Of a DNA stretch of 64,000 nt, positions 10,641 through 21,429 are shown in pieces. Location: NCBI GenBank assembly GCA_027625915.1, contig JANTQA010000063.1, positions 124,001 to 188,000 on the forward strand, written 5' to 3'. This stretch comes from Anaeramoeba flamelloides. Taxonomy: Eukaryota > Metamonada > Anaeramoebidae. The notes beneath the pieces were generated by a model that was not told the origin of the DNA, searched no databases, and worked only from the letters and a program-made list of their open reading frames with translations. The stretch's first letter is position 1. Each line of letters starts with the position of its first letter. The translations under genes were made by a program, and so were the position numbers.

Positions 10641-11624
10641 TGTTAAGATTGTAAAAAAAAAAAACAAGAAATACAAAAAATGTTTTGTCTTTGTTTCCTT
10701 TTTGAAAAGATATTTAATTAATAGATCTATAAGTAAAAACAGAAAGTTTATATTTGTCGAAACTTGGTTTTTATTTTGATTGATATTTAACATTCCATTT
10801 AATAAAATCGTACCACGGTGTAATTCTGTGATGGGACTTTTTTCAAAAATAATTTTCAAGGCCAGTTTTTTTAATTTCTTATAGTTGTTTGGACAAAGAC
10901 TGGTGGAAAACAATTGACTTGTTGTTCTGAAAATTCTTCTTTTGAAGTTTGTGAAGGTACAAAGACAGTTTGAAAAACAATTTTGCTCATTTATTTGAAT
11001 ATCTCAACATAATTAATTATAATTATGAACATCTTCCTAAATGATTTTACTTTGCTTGTGTAACTTTCTTTCGGTTACTTTAAACATAAGTTTGGTTTTC
11101 TTTTTTAAAGATTACGAAAAGGGGTTGTTCTAGGATGTTTGTTAATATGGTCTCTGTCGTACTAACAAATTTACTCCAAAATAACCTATTATTTCAATAC
11201 TGAAAAAATTAAATCTAAATCAAAATAACTATTCAATCACACTCACTACCCCTACTGAAGGATAAATTTAAACACTTTGTATGGGGGAAATTATTATTAC
11301 AAAATAGTAGAATAAGGAAGCTATTCACAAAAACTCAAAGGAACTAATAAAAAAATTATCACTTTATTAAGAAATAAAGAACTTTAAATTTATTTTCTTC
11401 AAGTATTGATCCTTTATTTTTGGTTAAAAACAAGTGATTTTTTTTTCAATTTTTTTAATGTTGAATTTGCTCTTAATTTCTTCAGTTACTTTTCTGATAT
11501 ACTGAACTCGTTTTTATTTCTTCTGTTTGGAAAATATTTCTATTTTTGTACTACATCTTTGAAAAGTACTTTTTTTTCATTAACTTTTTTGTTTTTTAAT
11601 ATTGAATATAAAATTGTAATTTAA

Positions 11625-12490
11625 GGGAGTAAGTGCCTTTTACTATTTTTGAGTGTCAAAATGTATTTAAAGTTGAATTATTTAAATCATTTCTTTGACT
11701 AAATAACTTAATTTTTAATAAATAAGATAGTGGAATATATTTTCATACTAATTAAAAAATGAAAATCAAAATTTAAAAGATATTTATAGAGAAAAATTAC
11801 AAAAAAAAATCAACCATTTAACAATTTTATTTGGAACTATTTTGTATAATTACTATTCTTTAGACAATTTCATATTGAATCCTGAATGTTTAAAACTGTT
11901 ACTTGAAAGAATTTTAAGAAATGAAGTATTTGCACTTTTTAATATTAATTTTAAAAATCCCAATTTGACTTTAATTAATCTAATTCATATTTGGTATGAA
12001 ATAAATAATTTATTCTTTTTATCATAAATCTAGATTTTTTTGATGTATTTGTAAATTTGATAATTTTTTTTTTTTTTATTTAAATTGATAAATCAAACTA
12101 ATTTTGAATTGTGATTGTTTTTTTCTTATTCACAATTTTTCTTTTGCTCTGTATAGTTAATTTTGAATTTTTTTTTTTGATTTAGAGAATTCAATTCTTT
12201 TTCTTTCAATATTGGAACCACTATTCTTATTTTATTTTGTTTTGATAAAATATTTACAAAAAGAAATTTGAATAGAAATTTGAGAACAAAGTTTTTATAG
12301 AAAAAAAATAATAAAGATAAAAGTGATAAAAATAACAAGATAATCTATTATTAGGATCATCCAAATTTAGAAGCTAAAGAAAAAAAAAGTTTCGAAGATA
12401 TACTCGTTTAATTTTATATTTATTATTATTGATTTAAATAAGTTTATTTCGAAGTTTTGATTTTTCTTTTTTGGTATTAAAAAAAAATTG
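11625..12490. mobile_element. TTAA family C, copy 1 (5' part, degraded)
   Basis: It starts at TTAA (11621-11624) followed by GGGAGTAAGTGCCTTTT. It matches the left half of the copies at 24823 and 46113 (shared ...GAGTG...ATTATTTAAATCATTTCTTTGACTAAAT-like stretch), and landmarks such as TTGATTTAGAGAATTCAATT align further in. The right third and the terminal repeat are not recognisable, so this copy is truncated or strongly diverged. Confidence 0.6.
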
Positions 12491-12685
12491 TAAAAAACAC
12501 ACTTTACTTGTCTGGTTTATTGTAAAATTTTATAAACATTCTACTTTTTTCACAGAAAAATTATATTGATTAAAAATATAATTTAATTAAAATAAAAATA
12601 TAGGCCTAAAGACTTGGGAATTGTAAAATATTCTTATCAGATTTCCATATAGTTCTTTTCTCTAATCGAATATAAAATAAACTAC

Positions 12686-13182
12686 CTTTCAAAATCATTG
12701 GCCCATTAAAAATCAAATTTTAAAGAAAAATATTTTTGATAATTGAATTTATCTATTATAATATAAAAATTTAGATTTTAATATTCAATATTATACTCAA
12801 GAGATATTTATTTTTTATCTAAAAATAAAAGAAATAAAATAAAATAATCTATTAAAAAATCTTTTAACATTTATTTTGAAATAACCATTACCTAAAAAAT
12901 AGAAATTTTAAAAAATTAAAAAAAAAATTATCAATTCTCCTTCCATTTGAATAACTAAATCTAATCTCTTTTTCATATTTGAAACCAATTTTTCATTAAT
13001 TCATCTGTTACTTCTTTCCAATTTTTCATTAATTCATTTTCCATTTTAACAAAACACTGTTGAAAAAATAAAAAAGAGAAAAAATGATTTGTTGTTAAAC
13101 TTTTCATTGTTAGAGGAAAAACTTCAAAATAATACCAAAGAAATTCAAAATTAAAATTTAAGATGAGTCATTAATTATGAAA
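12686..13182. mobile_element. Tc1/mariner deletion derivative, copy 1 (~500 bp)
   Basis: It matches 24277-24777 along its full length. The ends are inverted: left CTTTCAAAATCATTGGCCCAT, and the right end as complement TTTCATAATTAATGACTCAT. The interior carries, on the minus strand, the same decayed transposase tail as copy 2. It contains in-frame stops and is not functional. Confidence 0.75.
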
Positions 13183-13448
13183 TTAATTTTAAATTATGAT
13201 TTTAACGTTTTAATAGATCAGTTTACTAAAAAATAATTTTTTATTTGTAATACCTCCCCCTATTTAATTTTTTAGTTTGGATACAATGTATCTACTTGTG
13301 TTAATTGAATACAAAAGGTAAAATATGAGTGTAAAAATAACCCCAAACTCAATAAAGTTCGGCAAACCCAAATTAAAAAAAAAACAAATAGAATCTAAAT
13401 AATTTTTAAAGTTAACTGATTCCAGGTGTTGTGAAACCATTACGTATT

Positions 13449-13957
13449 TTTAAAGGGTTTGGATTGATATTTGAAGAAAATTTTATTTGGGAAATTTTCA
13501 AAATTGAAGTATTTTTTTGACATTTTTTCACATATTTGCACTTTGATTATTATTTTTTCACATTTTACTTTTTTTGAACCTAATTTATTTAAAAAAATTT
13601 TTTTTATTGCAAGATTAATATTCACTTGGTAAATACCTATTATTCTAATGTTATTGAAATAATCAAAGTTGTTGTTGAGAAATAAAAATGATTTCTATTG
13701 GAATTTTATTTAATCTTTAATAGAAGATCAATTGGAACATATTTTTTTCTCAATAGGTTCCCAATAAGAATTTGGATTTTTCAATTTTTAGAAAAATTAT
13801 TGATTTTTTAATTTTATTTAAGGTGGATATCAACTATTCTTTGAGGTTTAATATTCCATTTATTTCTTTTTTAATCTTTAAAGATCAATCAGAAAAAATA
13901 TTTGGTATTTGAAAAAAAAAAAAAAAACTGGTACTTTGACTGAATCAAAGTTTATAA
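13449..13957. repeat. GGGTTT-family dispersed repeat, copy 1
   Basis: This ~510 bp stretch begins TTTAAAGGGTTTGGATTG and ends near GAATCAAAGTTTATAAA. The same sequence recurs at 19512-19999 and, split by an insertion, at 58932-60640. It shares internal landmarks with them (TTTTCAATTTTTAGAAAAAT, GATATCAACTATTCTTTGAG). No coding potential or terminal inverted repeat was found. The start resembles the TTAA-GGG ends of other families here. Confidence 0.7.
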
Positions 13958-13958
13958 A

Positions 13959-14478
13959 AACCTGATATTTTATAAATTAACAAAAATAAAATCAAAAACT
14001 CAAAAAAAGTGAGTCTCAATTTTTGAAATGGGCATTACTAATTTTTTATTACTGAACTTTACTGGAAAAGAGGTTAACAATAAGATTATTTATGAATAAT
14101 TAAATTCATTTCAAAAGACATTGAATAGTCTCAATTTTCTAATGATTACTCATCTTTTCGGAGAACTTTTTTTTTCGACTTGATCATCTCTCTTAATAAA
14201 AAAAGAAAGATAAAAAAAAACGATCAAGAATAAAAAAAACAAAAAAACAGATAAACAAAAGAAAAAAAAATCAAAAAGAAAAAAAGCTAAAAAAAGTAAA
14301 AGCAAAACAAAAATTTGAAAAAAATATCTAAAACAAAAAACAAGAGAAAATTTTGTAAAATTTGAAAAAATAATACTAATCTCACTATTGAAAATATTTT
14401 TTTTGGAAATATGGTATAAAAACTTAATAAATTTCAATTAAAGTGATAAAATAAGTCAAAAAATATGAAAATAGCTTT
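13959..14478 (+). repeat. Element H, copy 1 (inverted relative to 18638-19125)
   Basis: This is the approximate reverse complement of 18638-19125. Shared pieces are AAAGTGAGTC(A/T)CAATTTTTGA near one end, ATTACTGAACTTT, and the ATTACTCATCTTTTCGGAGA region. Short copies of TTTCAAAAATTGTGACTCAC mark both ends in direct orientation. It has no credible coding content and begins directly after the GGGTTT repeat. Confidence 0.7.
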
Positions 14479-15260
14479 TTATCATGTTTAATCCACAGTT
14501 TTGTGTAAATCAGTTAATTTTTTCCGATTATTAATTGAGATTAATTTTTATATTTACTAAGTATACCAAATATGAATAAATAACATTTTTTTTTTTTCAT
14601 TTTCCACTTTTATTTTCCAATCATATATTAAAAATTAAAATTAGGAATTATTCGTTTTAAGGATATTTTTGAATGAAATTTTTTGACAAACTTTTTTTTT
14701 TCTATTTTTATTCATTTTTATGAGTTTTACTGAGATTAAACAAGTTTTTCGGAAATTGGAAAGTATTCAAATTTTTAATTCTTAACTCTTAGATAGGAGA
14801 ATTTGGAAATAGCCTTGGTCAGAAGTAAATTTCAGCTGAGAATATATAGGTTTTGAAATCTTGTAAGATAAATTTTCAAGTTTTTATCTAAAAGAAAAAC
14901 AATCCTTATCATTTTTTCGACTCTTGGAATTAATGGTCTTAGCTAGAATGTATTTTGTTAACTTAAATTCAGATTTTAACTGAATTATTTATGTTCTCGT
15001 ATTTACATCATCTCTTAATCTTGGTACCTTAAATTTTATCTTTAGAATAATAAAAAAAAAAAGAAGATCACAAAAAAATTAAATTTTGAGAATCCATAAT
15101 TTGACAATCAGTTTGTTTTCTAATTTTAAAAACTTGTTCAAAAATTATCTTTTAAGTATCTATCATAAGAATCTAATAACTTTTATAATTCCTGAATTTT
15201 ATACCAAACTTTCTCCATAGTTGAAGAAACTTTTCATTTTTTATTAACCTTATATTTAAA

Positions 15261-16178
15261 ATGAAAAGTAAATTTCTTTTGTTATTTATCCTTTTATTGA
15301 CAACTTGTCTTTGTGAAGACGAACCATGTTTTGATGATGGTAATTGTAAAGAGTCAAGTTTACCAAGGTGTAACACCGAAAAAGAAATTTGTGTTAAATG
15401 TGTTGAGCCTTCTGATTGTTCACTCGATCAATATTGTGACACCAGTGAAAATCTGTGTGTAGACTATAGCGACGATGAAAAACTCGGTAGTTTTTGTAAT
15501 TCACACTTTTGTTCCGAACAAGAAGAAAAGGTTGTTTGTGGGAAATGTGAAGATGACAACAATATAATTTGGGAAGGGCAATGTGTTAATTTTAAATGTG
15601 AACAATGTAACACAAAATATCCTGATTTGGGATTAGTGTAAGTTTTCTTTTCTCTCTCCTTTCTTTCTTTCTTTCTTTTTTTGTTCTTTGAATGTTTTTT
15701 GAAATTTTGTTCTAAATCAATAAATTCCTTAATGCGAAAATCCTTTACACAAAAAAAAAAAAAAAAAAGTTTTTTTACATTTTTTTTGCTCAACAAAGAA
15801 CACAAAACCCAAAGAACACAAATTCACAAATCGTCATTTTTTGAGTCTTTTTCCATTTCTGCTTTGAATTTTCTTTCCAAAAATATCTTGGATCATTCTC
15901 TTCTTTCCATTAATCCATTTGATTTTTTTTTTTTTTTTTTTTTTAATTTTTTTTTTTTATCAAAACCAATTTGTCTCTAAAGATCACAACATCCAAATTC
16001 TATATGTGCACCAAAGGGGGTTAGTGGGTACGCTGGAAAACTAATTAAATATCAAAATAATGGTGATGGATCTCTTGGCTATATTTATCAAGATGTTTAT
16101 TCTTTAACTTTTCTGTTTTATGGTATGATGGCATTTGCTTATGTTATAGCACAAATCTTTTTATTGACTAAACTTTAA
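15261..16178 (+). CDS. Secreted/membrane cysteine-rich protein, two exons
   Basis: Exon 1 (15261-15637) begins MKSKFLLLFILLLTTCLC, a clear signal peptide. An ectodomain of ordinary complexity follows with closely spaced cysteines, including the stretches CVKCVEPSDCSLDQYC and CGKCEDD. The intron is 15638-15982 (345 nt, GTAAGT...AG). Exon 2 (15983-16178) adds VSQHPNSICAPKGVSGYAGK and one hydrophobic segment at about residues 166-187, ending LLTKL and TAA. The product is 190 residues. The Cys spacing recalls small disulfide-knotted modules such as those in Dickkopf-type proteins, but this is resemblance only. It is predicted to enter the secretory pathway and sit as a type I membrane protein with almost no cytoplasmic tail. 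Transposon remnants lie on both sides. Confidence 0.85.
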
Positions 16179-16464
16179 TTGAAAAACTACGATATTTTAA
16201 AAGGAACAAACCCTCCTTTTTTCATTTTTGATTTTTCTTTTTCAATTTCCACTAAGGTATCTTTTGAATTTTGGGTTTTTTTTTTTTTGATTAGAATAAT
16301 AAAAAAAGTAATTTTAATTTTTACTCTGTTTTATTCTTGGTATTTTTTCTCATTTCAAGATCAAAACAAAAACTTTTTAAGGCAAATTTTAAACAATCGG
16401 GTTTTATAAATTATTTATTAAATACTTTTTGAGATAAAATTAAAAAATAAAATTTGAATTTTAT

Positions 16465-17216
16465 GGGATTAGCTTCGCCCTAGATTCGTTTATAACGAAA
16501 GTATGTTGTAATTGAAGGTAAATCATATTTGTGTTTCAGTGTTTTCATTGCTATAAAAAATCTATTATAAACCTTATTGAAGAGTAAATTATTGGATTTT
16601 TTTTATTAATGATCACAACGAAAAATTTTCATTTTGGGAAATTTTTTTTTTAATTTCTTTTCCGAATATAGAAATATAAACTCCAAAATAATAGTATTCT
16701 GGTATTTAATAAATTATATTTAGAACATTTCAAAAGTACTATTTTTTCATTTTTTTAATTTCAAAGATTAACTCAATAATCATCAACACACAAACCCAAA
16801 GAATGATTAATTTTGTTTAATTTTTATAAAGTTAATTGTAAAACTAATACATTTCCAATATTTCAGAAATACTTTGTCAAAAGAATCAATTGGGTAATTA
16901 TTTATTTTTTTAAAAAAATTCATATATTTTAGTAACTAATCTACATTTCGCCAAACATTTAAGAAATATACAAAATGAAACTTTGAAGTTTAAATATTGA
17001 TAATTCAACCTTCAAATCTATGACGAAATACAGATTTTATTGTGAAATTGCTGGGGTTTTACTAATACATAGATCATTTTTAATTGATGAGATCAACAAA
17101 TATTACTACTTGACTAATCGATTTTTTAGAGACATTTGAACCTTGTAACACTAATTTGATTAGGTCCAATAACAACATACTTTGATCCAGACTTCTCCTT
17201 GTTTGACGCTAATCCC
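16465..17216. mobile_element. TTAA family A element, copy 1 (752 bp)
   Basis: The left end GGGATTAGCTTCGCCCTAGA and the right end, read as complement, GGGATTAGCGTCAAACAAGG are inverted repeats extending ~50 bp with mismatches. The right flank is TTAA; the left flank is TTAT, probably a mutated TTAA. The copy matches 57220-57968 over its whole length. There is no open frame, so it is non-autonomous. The TTAA target is known for piggyBac-type elements, but no transposase is present to confirm this. Confidence 0.8.
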
Positions 17217-17288
17217 TTAAAATAAAAATAAAAAACCAATTACTACCAAAAAAAAAAAAAAAATTATAGAGGTACAATTTGAAATAAA

Positions 17289-17492
17289 CCCCAAATTAAA
17301 AATTTTTAACACACCAAAATTCTATTTCTGAAAAAAAAAATCTGATTTAATAAATTCTATAGGAAATATCAAATTAGAACCATTCACCAATTGAAATGTT
17401 AACAATTTTTTAATAAATTACAATATTCTTAAAACAAAAAATAAATAATTATCAAAACTTAATAATTATCGGTTTGTTAAAAATTTTGGAGA
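17289..17492. mobile_element. ~200 bp MITE (TTTTTAACACACC ends), copy 1
   Basis: The left end contains CCAAATTAAAAATTTTTAAC and the right end TTGTTAAAAATTTTGGAGA, its inverse. The interior matches 40049-40252 in the opposite orientation (shared CAATTGAAATGTTAACA and GAACCATTCACCAATT). It is non-coding. Confidence 0.75.
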
Positions 17493-18637
17493 TAGGAAAA
17501 ACAATAAAATTCAGGATTAAATTTGTCAAAATTCTCTTCGAATTATTTATTGATAAACTAGTTAGATACCATCAACTAATTTTAATTGAGTTCTTCTATT
17601 TTGATGAACTCAACTTTAATATAATATCAACTGTTTGAAAAAAACATTGATCACAGTAAATAGGTTTGGTAATTCAAAAAATGAAATGAAAGCAAAAACT
17701 ATAAAAAAGAAAAAATGATTTTCATATTTTCCAAAAAATCAAAATTATTTCCAATTTGAATGAAATTGTATTATTCTGATTCTTTGAACTATTTTAACTT
17801 TGTGAATATTTTTGAATTTTAATTTAGAAACTCAAAAATAATTTTTAAAACTTATATTTATCCCATAACTCCAGAAGAAGCAATTTTTTATTTTTTTTAA
17901 TATCTAAGATTTAGAAATAATCATCAAGATAAAAACCATAAATATTAATCATTTTATTTGCATTCGTATGAAAATAGTTGTATTATCAATATAATCCCAA
18001 TATTTGAGAAATAATTAATCAAAAAAATCTCAGAGTTATTTATTGTATTTTTTTTAAAATAATCCTATTTTTAAAGCTACTAATCTATATCCCAAAAAAA
18101 AATTAAGAAATTTATCTTTTTTTTCTGGGTTAGGCTAAAAAAAAAAATACAAAAAATAACATAGTTACAAGGACGATTTAATTAGCTTATATTTTAGATC
18201 ACTTCATGATGCATGTTTACTCTTTCAATTTTGACCAATTTCATATTGAAATTTTTTGTTATTCAAATAACTTTTTAGGATGATGGTTACGTGGTACTAA
18301 TTATTATAATATGGAGGATTTGTGAGATAAAAAAAAATTAGTACAATATTATGTAGATCAAGTAGAGTTGTTTATATTATTTTTCAAAAATACTGAAAAT
18401 TAAAAGAATCTTTTAATCATCTGACTCATCCCATTTGAATGTTTTTACAAAAAGATAAAAATAAAAAAAATAGTTGAAAATTCAAAGATTAAATTGATCA
18501 ATAGATTGGAGTTTGGTATTTTCAAGTTGATTTTTGGAAATAGTGTATTAGAGAAAATTTTTCAGAATTATAACAAAAAATTGGTAAAATTTTATATATT
18601 TTTTTGTTATTTATTTTATTAATAAAAATTGAAAATC

Positions 18638-19125
18638 TAAACTATTTTTCATAAATTTTGACTCACTTTATAATGTTAATGGGAGTTGTTTTGAGGGTTT
18701 ATTCCAGTATTCTTAACAAAAAATATTTTCAAATTTTTGGATCAGAATCATTTTTTCTAATTTTTCAAATTTTAGTTTTACTTTTTCAAATTTTTTTTTT
18801 TCGTTTGTTTTTCTTTTGTTTTTCTTTTTCTTTTTTTTTTGAAAAATTTTTTTTTTTTTTTTTTTTTCTTGACTTTTTTTTTTTTTTTTCAAAAGATCAG
18901 GTGGAAAAAAAAAGAGATCTTCGAAAAGACAAATAATCACTAAGAAAATTGAGAATGTAATGTCTTTGAAAATGGATTAAATTATTCCTAAAACATATTG
19001 TTGTTCAACTTTTTTCAGTGAAAGTTCAGTAATAAAAAATGGGTAATGCTCATTTCAAAAATTGTGACTCACTTTTTTTTTAGTTTTTGGTTTTATTTTT
19101 TTTTAATTTTTAATATATCAGGCTT
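18638..19125 (-). repeat. Element H, copy 2 (inverted)
   Basis: This is the reverse-complement partner of 13959-14478. The pair bracket a 4.2 kb segment containing the cysteine-rich gene. A further short copy of the end motif, GTGAGTCACAATTTTTGAAA, lies at about 19231-19250 and makes an inverted pair with 19056-19080. Confidence 0.7.
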
Positions 19126-19511
19126 TTTATAGATTTAGAATGACTTAAAAGTGAATTACAAATCATATTTAGTTATTAATTGTTCTTGAATACTAAAGGA
19201 TAAATTTTTTTTTTCAATTTATTATTTCAGGTGAGTCACAATTTTTGAAAAAGAGTTTATGTTGTGTTTTTTTTTTTTTGGTTGTTTTTAATTTTGTTTT
19301 AATTTATTACTATTAAATATCGCTTTCTAAATAATAAGTAATGAAATTTGGTTCATTTCTCCAAAATGGGGAAATTATAATTCTTTCTTGGTGATATTAT
19401 ATATATATATCGCCTATTGAGAATTATAATATGTATATTTTTTTGAATTCACTAAAATACTGATAGATATTAAAGTGAGGAAGTTTAGTTTTGACAATTC
19501 AATTAAGTGGG

Positions 19512-19999
19512 TTTAAAGGGTTTAAATGGATATATGTAGAAAAAAATTATATTTGAAAATTTCGAAATTGAAATCCTTTCTTCACTTTTTACTTAGTTTT
19601 TTTTTTTTTTCATTTTTTTTTATAAAGTAATTCATTTTCAAATTGTTTTTTTTGAGAAAAGATCTTTTGTAGCTTAGAAAAAATCAATTATTCTAATGTC
19701 AATAAAAAAGTGGAAGTGATGATATAACAATCATATTTATTTCTATTGTTATTTTATTGGATCTTCATAGGAGATAAAAATGAACATTTTTTTGTTTTTC
19801 TCAATCTCAGCCATAATAATTTGAGTTTTTCAATTTTTAAGAAAATATATTGATTTATTAGTTTTATATCTACGAATATCAACTATTCTATGCAGTTTAA
19901 TATTCTATAGATTTCTTCTTTATTCTTTAAAGTCTAATTATCAAAAAATAATCTATATTTGATAAAAATACTTTTGTACTTTGATAGAAACAAAGTTTA
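19512..19999. repeat. GGGTTT-family dispersed repeat, copy 2
   Basis: It starts TTTAAAGGGTTTAAATGG and ends GAAACAAAGTTTAGATC. It has the same orientation and internal order as copy 1 at 13449 and is non-coding. Confidence 0.7.
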
Positions 20000-20770
20000 G
20001 ATCCTTGGTTCAACCTAAAAATGAAAACCGTAATAAAACTACAAAAAACTCTCTCACAAACTTACTCAAATAGATAAACTAAAAAATAATCAAGACAACA
20101 CATGATTTTTAAGAGGAAAGCTAATTTCAATAATAAATTAAGACCTTTGAAATTTGTTCATCTGATAGAGGAATTAAAAATGGGCATGATCGAGAAAATT
20201 GGCTAGGAGATCATAGAAAAGATAATATGAAAAAAATACATTAATATAACTCATCAAATATAGAAAATACAAAACAGAACAATCATAAGAAGAATAAAAC
20301 TTACATCTGAAATAATATCTCAAAATCAGCCAATTTTGAGGCAATTTTAATGAAAAATAACAAATATCCAAAATGGAAATCATCATCAACTCTCTATAAA
20401 CTGAAATATTTCAGAAAAGGTCAGAATAGAACAAAACAGATTGAAAAAAAGAATCAAACCCCAAAATATACACATAATGTATAAGGAAAATTGATGATAT
20501 AAGCCATTTCATATAGGACGTAAAAAATATGATAAAAATCAAATACTATGGGAAAATGTTCTTTAAAAATTTGAAAATCCTGACTTCAGCATCTTCTCAA
20601 AGAAAATCGAGATGAATTGTCAATGGGAATGAAAACAAAAAAAACTAAATCATTACAATGGAATACTTTTTTTACTAATATGACTCAACATGTCATTAAT
20701 CAAAAGGCAGTTCAAATCCAATTAATCCTGGTACATTTATTAAACTTAAACCTTCAATTTGATTCTTAAC

Positions 20771-20968
20771 TACAGTTAGTTCCACTTTTAAGACACAAAC
20801 TTTCAACCAAATTTAATGCACAGAAAAATCTCAAATTAAAGGACATTATTTTGACATTTTTTTTTTAATAAACCATTTTACTAGAATTTGAATTTTGTGC
20901 CTTAATTTGGATTTTTCTTTCTTAAATTTTCGTTAAAAGTTTTTGCCTTAAAAGTGGAATTGACTGTA
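20771..20968. mobile_element. Tc1/mariner-type foldback MITE, copy 1 (198 bp)
   Basis: TA (20771-20772) is followed by CAGTTAGTTCCACTTTTAAG. The right end is the complement, ...CTTAAAAGTGGAATTGACTG, followed by TA (20967-20968). The arms are long, so the element is nearly one palindrome. This is the most diverged of three copies (others at 26023 and 60728). The TA target and foldback form fit a Tc1/mariner-derived MITE. Confidence 0.85.
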
Positions 20969-21429
20969 TTAATTGTTCTTTAAATTCTTTATTTTGTATT
21001 TCTGCAGTATTTTCTTCTACATTTTTTCATAATAAGATTCGTAAAGTTATTTTTAAAAAATTGATTGAGTTTTAAAATACTGATAATGATTGTGTCTAGA
21101 TTAGACGTTCTTTGAATTGGAAGCCACAAATTTATTCAATTCAAAATTCTCTGTTTATCAGATTAGGTTTTTTCAACCGTTGATTATTAGCAATAAATCC
21201 AAAAACTAAAAAAAAAAATACATCAATTTTGACATTCCTACAACAAAACTATCAAAAAAACACTTTTGGAAGAACAAGTACTTTATAAAAATTTTAAATT
21301 TTTTTATTGAAGATTTGACGTTATTTTTAATTACACAACGAGAAGAAAAAATTATTTGAGTCAAATATTTTAATTATTATTTCTTTCTAATGTGTCGTTT
21401 TTCATCTAGTTTTTTTGATTATTATTATT

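Larger units (their letters stand above)
10641..15260. other. Intergenic, filled with transposon remnants
   Basis: No host gene is supported. In order it holds a truncated copy of the ~1.2 kb TTAA family (11625 to ~12490), a ~0.5 kb Tc1 derivative (12686-13182), a GGGTTT-family repeat (13449-13957) and one half of an inverted pair (13959-14478). From 10914 to 11620 and from 14480 to 15260 I see only AT-rich sequence without a clear signal. The open frame near 11842-12027 lies inside the TTAA-family copy and is not a gene. Confidence 0.55.
16179..21429. other. Intergenic, transposon-rich
   Basis: No gene is supported. It holds a complete-looking copy of TTAA family A (16465-17216), a ~200 bp MITE (17289-17492), inverted element H copy 2 (18638-19125), a GGGTTT repeat (19512-19999) and a CAGTTAG foldback MITE (20771-20968). 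The frames at 18658-18936 and 18713-18940 are homopolymer products inside element H. The remainder is AT-rich without signal. Confidence 0.55.

Noticed and set aside
10641-10913. Upstream extension of the Q-rich protein (FSTSLCPNNYKKLKK...)
   Set aside because: The extension is hydrophobic and T-rich like intergenic DNA, and a good ATG at 10640 begins the compositionally consistent protein.
11842-12027. Frame with YYSLDNFILNPECLKLLLER
   Set aside because: It lies inside a degraded copy of the ~1.2 kb TTAA family C; the other copies do not keep this frame open.
14150-14437. Hydrophobic minus-strand frame (and its mirror near 18658-18936)
   Set aside because: It is produced by long T/A homopolymers within the two inverted copies of element H.
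15464-15805. Minus-strand frame opposite the cysteine-rich gene
   Set aside because: It mirrors the coding exon and runs into intron homopolymers. The plus-strand gene has a signal peptide, consistent splicing and a sensible stop.
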